From assembly GCA_013397845.1 (NCBI GenBank), contig VZTG01002916.1:607127-671126 (forward strand): a stretch of 64,000 nucleotides of DNA. The letters are read 5' to 3'. Position 1 is the first letter of the stretch. Each line of letters opens with the position of its first letter. Under the pieces are notes generated by a model. The model did not search any database. It was not told where the DNA came from and saw only the letters and a program-made list of their open reading frames with translations. Origin of the DNA: Melanocharis versteri (taxonomy: Eukaryota > Chordata > Aves > Passeriformes > Melanocharitidae). The translations under genes were made by a program, and so were the position numbers. Below, piece after piece: positions 59,901 through 64,000 of this stretch.

Positions 59901-62900
59901 GCCATCAAGGTACGAGCTGAGTCAGGGAACCTTTTGATTAAAATTTTGGGTTCAGACACCTAAGTTCCATAGGCATCCTGCTTCCATTGCGGAGCTTTCC
60001 TCCTCAGATGTAGGATAGCACTTTCATCATCCTTCTGACTTTCACCATCCTCGTGACTTTCACCACAATAATGAGTTCTGAAATTGACTAACTCAAACAG
60101 TACCTCCTGGGGTCTTCAAATAGAAACGAAAAATACTAATTTGTAGGGTGAAATATAGCTACTTCCAGTGGATCAAAGAAAACCAAAGTCAAGTATCAGC
60201 AAGATGTAGAAGGCAATAGGAGCTTTCGAGACACATGCCTCATCTAGAATAATCTATGACACTTTTATACATTGTCTGCTTTACTTAAAAAGTCTCTTAT
60301 TTCACCTCTATCAGATAGCACCACAATTACCAGCCTGTGATGCAAATAAACTCTCACCTTGTTTCTAAAATTTCCAGTTATTTCCACTCTAGCCTCAAGA
60401 CTGAATGGACCAATATCAGTAATTTGTATTCAACAAGCAACCTGCACCATACCTTCCTACAAAAGTATTCTGCTGCCAACAGTTCCTCAACAACCTGCAG
60501 GAGCCAAGTTTCATTTGCAGTCCCAGCCTCTTTGAAATATTTGCTATCTTTCATTTAGTGGATTTTGTTTATTTAATACTGTAAGTCCTTTTCTTCCTGT
60601 AGATTCATCTTTCTAATACAGAAGGCTTGACATGTATTCAAAAAGGTAACTTTTGTCTCTATGGGAAAAGAAGCTTATTGAATACCCAAAGGATGTCCTG
60701 TACAGGAAAGCCACATAAATGGCGCACGAAGCTGTGAGAACTGAGCTGTTAAATGGGAGCTGGGGGCTCCGGAACTGCCACAGACTTCCAGGCCCTACGG
60801 GGAATACTGAGAAGCACAGCACATTTGAAGAGGAATTGAAATTGTCAGGGAAAGAACAGAATCTTTTCACCCTTAAATTCCTAATTGGAGATCTCATAGT
60901 GGGAAGTGGCCACTTAAATGATGAGCACTGAAAATCTAGGAAATAGCCTTCCTTAAGAAATGGGCAAGCGCCTATTTTCATAAATTAACATACTAATTTA
61001 CAATACAGATTATAATTATAATATTTTCAAATTACCATCTTATTTTTATATATATTATTTAGTTTCTCTCCAGGAATCCAGATAGCAGGGTAAATTCAGA
61101 GATGAAGTAAGGCCAAATGCAATTTAGAAAACTCTCCTTATAAACTGTATTGATCCAATGTTGGAAGATACATAACTATTTTAGATATGTCCTACAGATG
61201 ACTAGCGTGCTGATAAAGATTTGGCTACACTGACATTAATTTTAAAATGCCATTCATTTTGTAACTTTTCATACCTGCCAGTATTTGAACCTAAAATAAA
61301 TCCATACTGTATATTTAGATTTTGATATATATAAATCTCTATGGTACAAAAATGCATAACATATATATGGCCATAATATAGACAGTTAAAGTAGAAAATA
61401 AATCACTTCTAAAATTCTTAGTTTTTGTTTTAGCTCTTAATTTTTAGATATGGCAGGATTAAATTCCTCCATAGGAGCTATGTATCATCATCCATAGGAA
61501 CATATAATCTTAAGTGTAAAATGTGCTAAAGCATTAGAAGTAGTATACATTAATATTACTGTGATGTAATTCAGTTTGAAGTGTGCCAAATAACTATGCT
61601 ACAAAAATATTGTCAAAATAAGAGGTTAGTGCAAAAAAGAAGGATCTGATCCCATAGTCCTTTAACAGTCTAAGGGCTTACTGAGTCTACACGTGTACAT
61701 GAGAATGAGCACAAAGTGTGACTGGATTTAGGAAGCCAAAGTGGTGCTGGGCTTTAGATTCCCATAATTTTTAGTTGTGAAAGCCCAGTAAAGAGTGCAG
61801 AGAAGTTGCTTTCATGTTGATAGTAAGGTGCATGCTGCCTGACAGCTTGGAAATACTGTCCTGTATGAGAAAAATAAGAATATTTAGGGAACTGTTACCA
61901 CCTTTGTGCAAATAAAGTCATGGCACAGCGATGCCAGAAACAAACTAAAAACGAGAGAGAGATCTTCTCTAGATAGTGAGAAATTAAACTGAGACACAAC
62001 TAATTAAGCAATTAATAGATTAATTAGTTGCATTTTGAAAGACAAAACCTTGGTTGAGGCCAGACAGTGATAGCAGTAAGATGCAGATTAGCTAATTCCA
62101 GAGACACTTTTTACCTTATTTGGGGAAACTATCCATACATTTTGCTAGTGAGAGCATGGAATATTTTTGACTTTTGCCTAAATATTTACACTTCTTTGAC
62201 TCAAATTTAACCACAATTACAGTGTAATTTGTTAAAACATGTTCCCTTTTCTACGAACATTTTCTTGCCTACACAGATTCATAAATAGTCTACTTATTGA
62301 AAAGGCTCCAGATATTTTTTCCATAGGAACAATGTGACAGAAGGCACAAAAAGGGCACCCCTCATTGGCTTTCAGGTTATATGGAACACATCAGTAGGCC
62401 AGGGCAGATTTTCAAAGAATATCTTCAGTCTGAGATACATGCAGGCTGAAGATTACAGATTCATGAATTTCTCATTTAAAATAAAACTGTAAAAAAACAA
62501 GTGAATTGTCCATGTAGGGTTGGGGTTTTTTCCCCTTTAATCTCAGTGAAAAAAAAGAACTTAATAAGAAATCTCTAACCACACAGTAGCGTTCACAGAC
62601 AACTGCATAGGATTTCTTATGAGCTCTTATTTGTGACTGAATGGCATCTCACTCCACAAGTTTCATTGAACTTCACTGAATGGCACTCACAGAGAGTACT
62701 CAGATAATACCCTGCTCCATAAAAAATTACATCAGTACTTGATGTAATCAAGGTCCTTGGCTTCAGTAACACTGTGAAGGAAGGTGCTGTTCATAACTCA
62801 GAGGGATATTAGAATTAAGCTCCTCAGTGTTTCTTCAGTAAGACAGAGAATGAACTGTCACTGTCTTGTCATTCCCAGAACTTTTTGCCTCCATCTGCTC

Positions 62901-63335
62901 CAACAGTTTATTCCTCAGTGAGGCTGACTTGGCTGCCTTGCCTTTTCTGGACACATATGAGACAGATTTCCCTGATGAATCCCTCAATGTCAACAGCAAA
63001 TCTCCCAATCAGATTCCCTAGGGAGGACCACTTCTAAAGCTCTGTACCAGACCAGCTAAGGACTCAACAACATTTTTTGAAACTACAAGCAAATGAGGCT
63101 GGGATCTACACGTTGCCTAGCCTCACACTAATAAGCATAGGCTGCACAACGTGAAGGCAGATTGCCATGCTCTCCAGCAACAATCCATTCACAGAGCCCT
63201 GGGTCTGGTTTCTTCTGCACCAGAAATATTTAATGGTAGAAGCCAGACAGTCCCATCCAGTTCTCCTCTCTAACCAAACCCTTGGAACCATACACTGGTG
63301 GTATGCAATAATTTATTTTATATTTTATGAAAAAA

Positions 63336-63360
63336 ACCCCCAACCAACCAACCAACCAAA
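63336..63360 (+). repeat. (AACC)n microsatellite
   Basis: An A run and C run lead into four or five CCAA units ending in CCAAAAAACAC. It resembles the array at 56926-56948. Confidence 0.9.
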
Positions 63361-64000
63361 AAACACTGAAGAAAATAGTATCAGGATTTTAAGTATTTGC
63401 TTATATGAACCAATGCTATCAGATTATAGCGTATTGTTATGGAGAGGTAATCAAACAGGAACATACTCAAATGAAATCCGATTAAATCAATCTAATAGCC
63501 TGTATAGGGTATTCATTCTTGGGAACAATCATACTGTTGAACACACTGAGAAGTCTAGCTCATGAGTCTTCAGAATGATGCACCATTGAGACCAAATCAA
63601 TCCATCACATCAAGAAAGGGGGTCCTCTCCAGGTCAGGTTTGAAAACAATAGTGTATCAGTCTAGAGAAATAAAAAGTAGCTGCACTTACATCTTATGTA
63701 TGAGTAGAAAACCTTTTCCCATCCTGTCAGATCTTGTAAATTCATGAATATAACATACATATGCACAACAAGTACCTAAACATTACGATATATAAAACCA
63801 GCTTATTTCTAATAAGATGCTAGATGAAATTATTTAAAACAAAAAAAAAAGGTTACAAAAGTTACGTTTATGTCTTGCATTGCTTCCAGTGTGATAGGAT
63901 CACCCGAATAGGGAAGTTTTTCCCAAAATTTAATTGAGCTGTATTACATTATAATCACATCATCGCATACTTGATCTGCTCTCAAACATTTTCATATACC

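Larger units (their letters stand above)
27394..64000 (-). other. PTPRZ1: PTPRZ1 intron 1, 3' part (runs off the right edge)
   Basis: Everything right of the exon acceptor is intron 1 of the minus-strand gene. Exon 1 (signal peptide) and a CpG-rich promoter were not found, so the intron exceeds 36.6 kb here and the promoter lies beyond base 64000. A very long first intron is usual for this gene. The stretch is poor in recognisable mobile elements compared with intron 2. Confidence 0.83.
55426..64000. other. long intronic stretch without named elements
   Basis: About 8.6 kb of AT-rich DNA with two AACC microsatellites. A 134-codon minus-strand frame (58858-59262) starts with a hydrophobic stretch (FLCLLLLSVSLSTCW) but is not PTPRZ1 exon 1 as I know it, and a 122-codon frame (60613-60981 minus) has no known domain. 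No CpG-rich promoter is seen. Confidence 0.45.

Noticed and set aside
1..64000. CRISPR arrays, tRNA/rRNA genes, bacterial operons or a new multi-gene system
   Set aside because: None of the needed structures is visible; the window behaves as vertebrate intron with retroelements.

Overview
This window reads as intronic DNA of a bird. Three things point there. CR1 LINE fragments with the avian 3' end (short tandem ATTCTATG/ATTCTGTG octamers) occur at least eight times. Two solo LTRs belong to the TGTCCTGGTTTTGGC...GGTTAAACCACA family that is common in birds. The base composition is AT-rich and there are no long ORFs, operons or bacterial signals. Some CR1 copies resemble forms I associate with Neoaves/passerines, but I cannot fix the species.

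The one secure gene feature is a 66-nt coding exon on the minus strand (27328-27393). It has a canonical acceptor (TTTGCAG) and donor (GTAAGC), and both introns are phase 1. Its peptide ([20 protein letters not shown], then T and a split G) matches exon 2 of PTPRZ1, receptor-type tyrosine phosphatase zeta, at the junction between signal peptide and carbonic-anhydrase-like domain. PTPRZ1 therefore runs right to left. Bases 1-27327 are the start of intron 2 and 27394-64000 are the end of intron 1. I found neither exon 1 nor exon 3, so these introns are at least 36.6 kb and 27.3 kb long within the window.

Intron 2 (left part) carries most of the recognisable mobile DNA. It holds CR1 fragments near 4.9, 6.8, 7.3, 12.6-13.5 (old and very diverged), 15.4-16.4 (with reverse-transcriptase coding remains), 19.7 and 23.2-23.7 kb, and a minus-strand solo LTR at 5153-5726. 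Next to the 6.8-kb CR1 a single N separates two nearly identical 204-bp copies, which looks like an assembly join. Intron 1 (right part) is strikingly poor in CR1. It holds one short copy at 55.2 kb, a possible LINE reverse-transcriptase relic at 39.3 kb, and a plus-strand solo LTR at 47156-47721 flanked by a CCCTA duplication.

The rest is simple repeats, two sequencing gaps in G/C-rich runs, and unannotated intron. Several ORFs stand out without being identified: a CPIC...H zinc-finger-like reading frame at 1943-2257 (minus), a GC-rich 189-codon frame at 21965-22534, a 119-codon frame at 40570-40929 (minus), and a 142-codon frame with a signal-peptide-like segment at 54131-54559. I see no RNA gene, CRISPR array or new multi-gene system.
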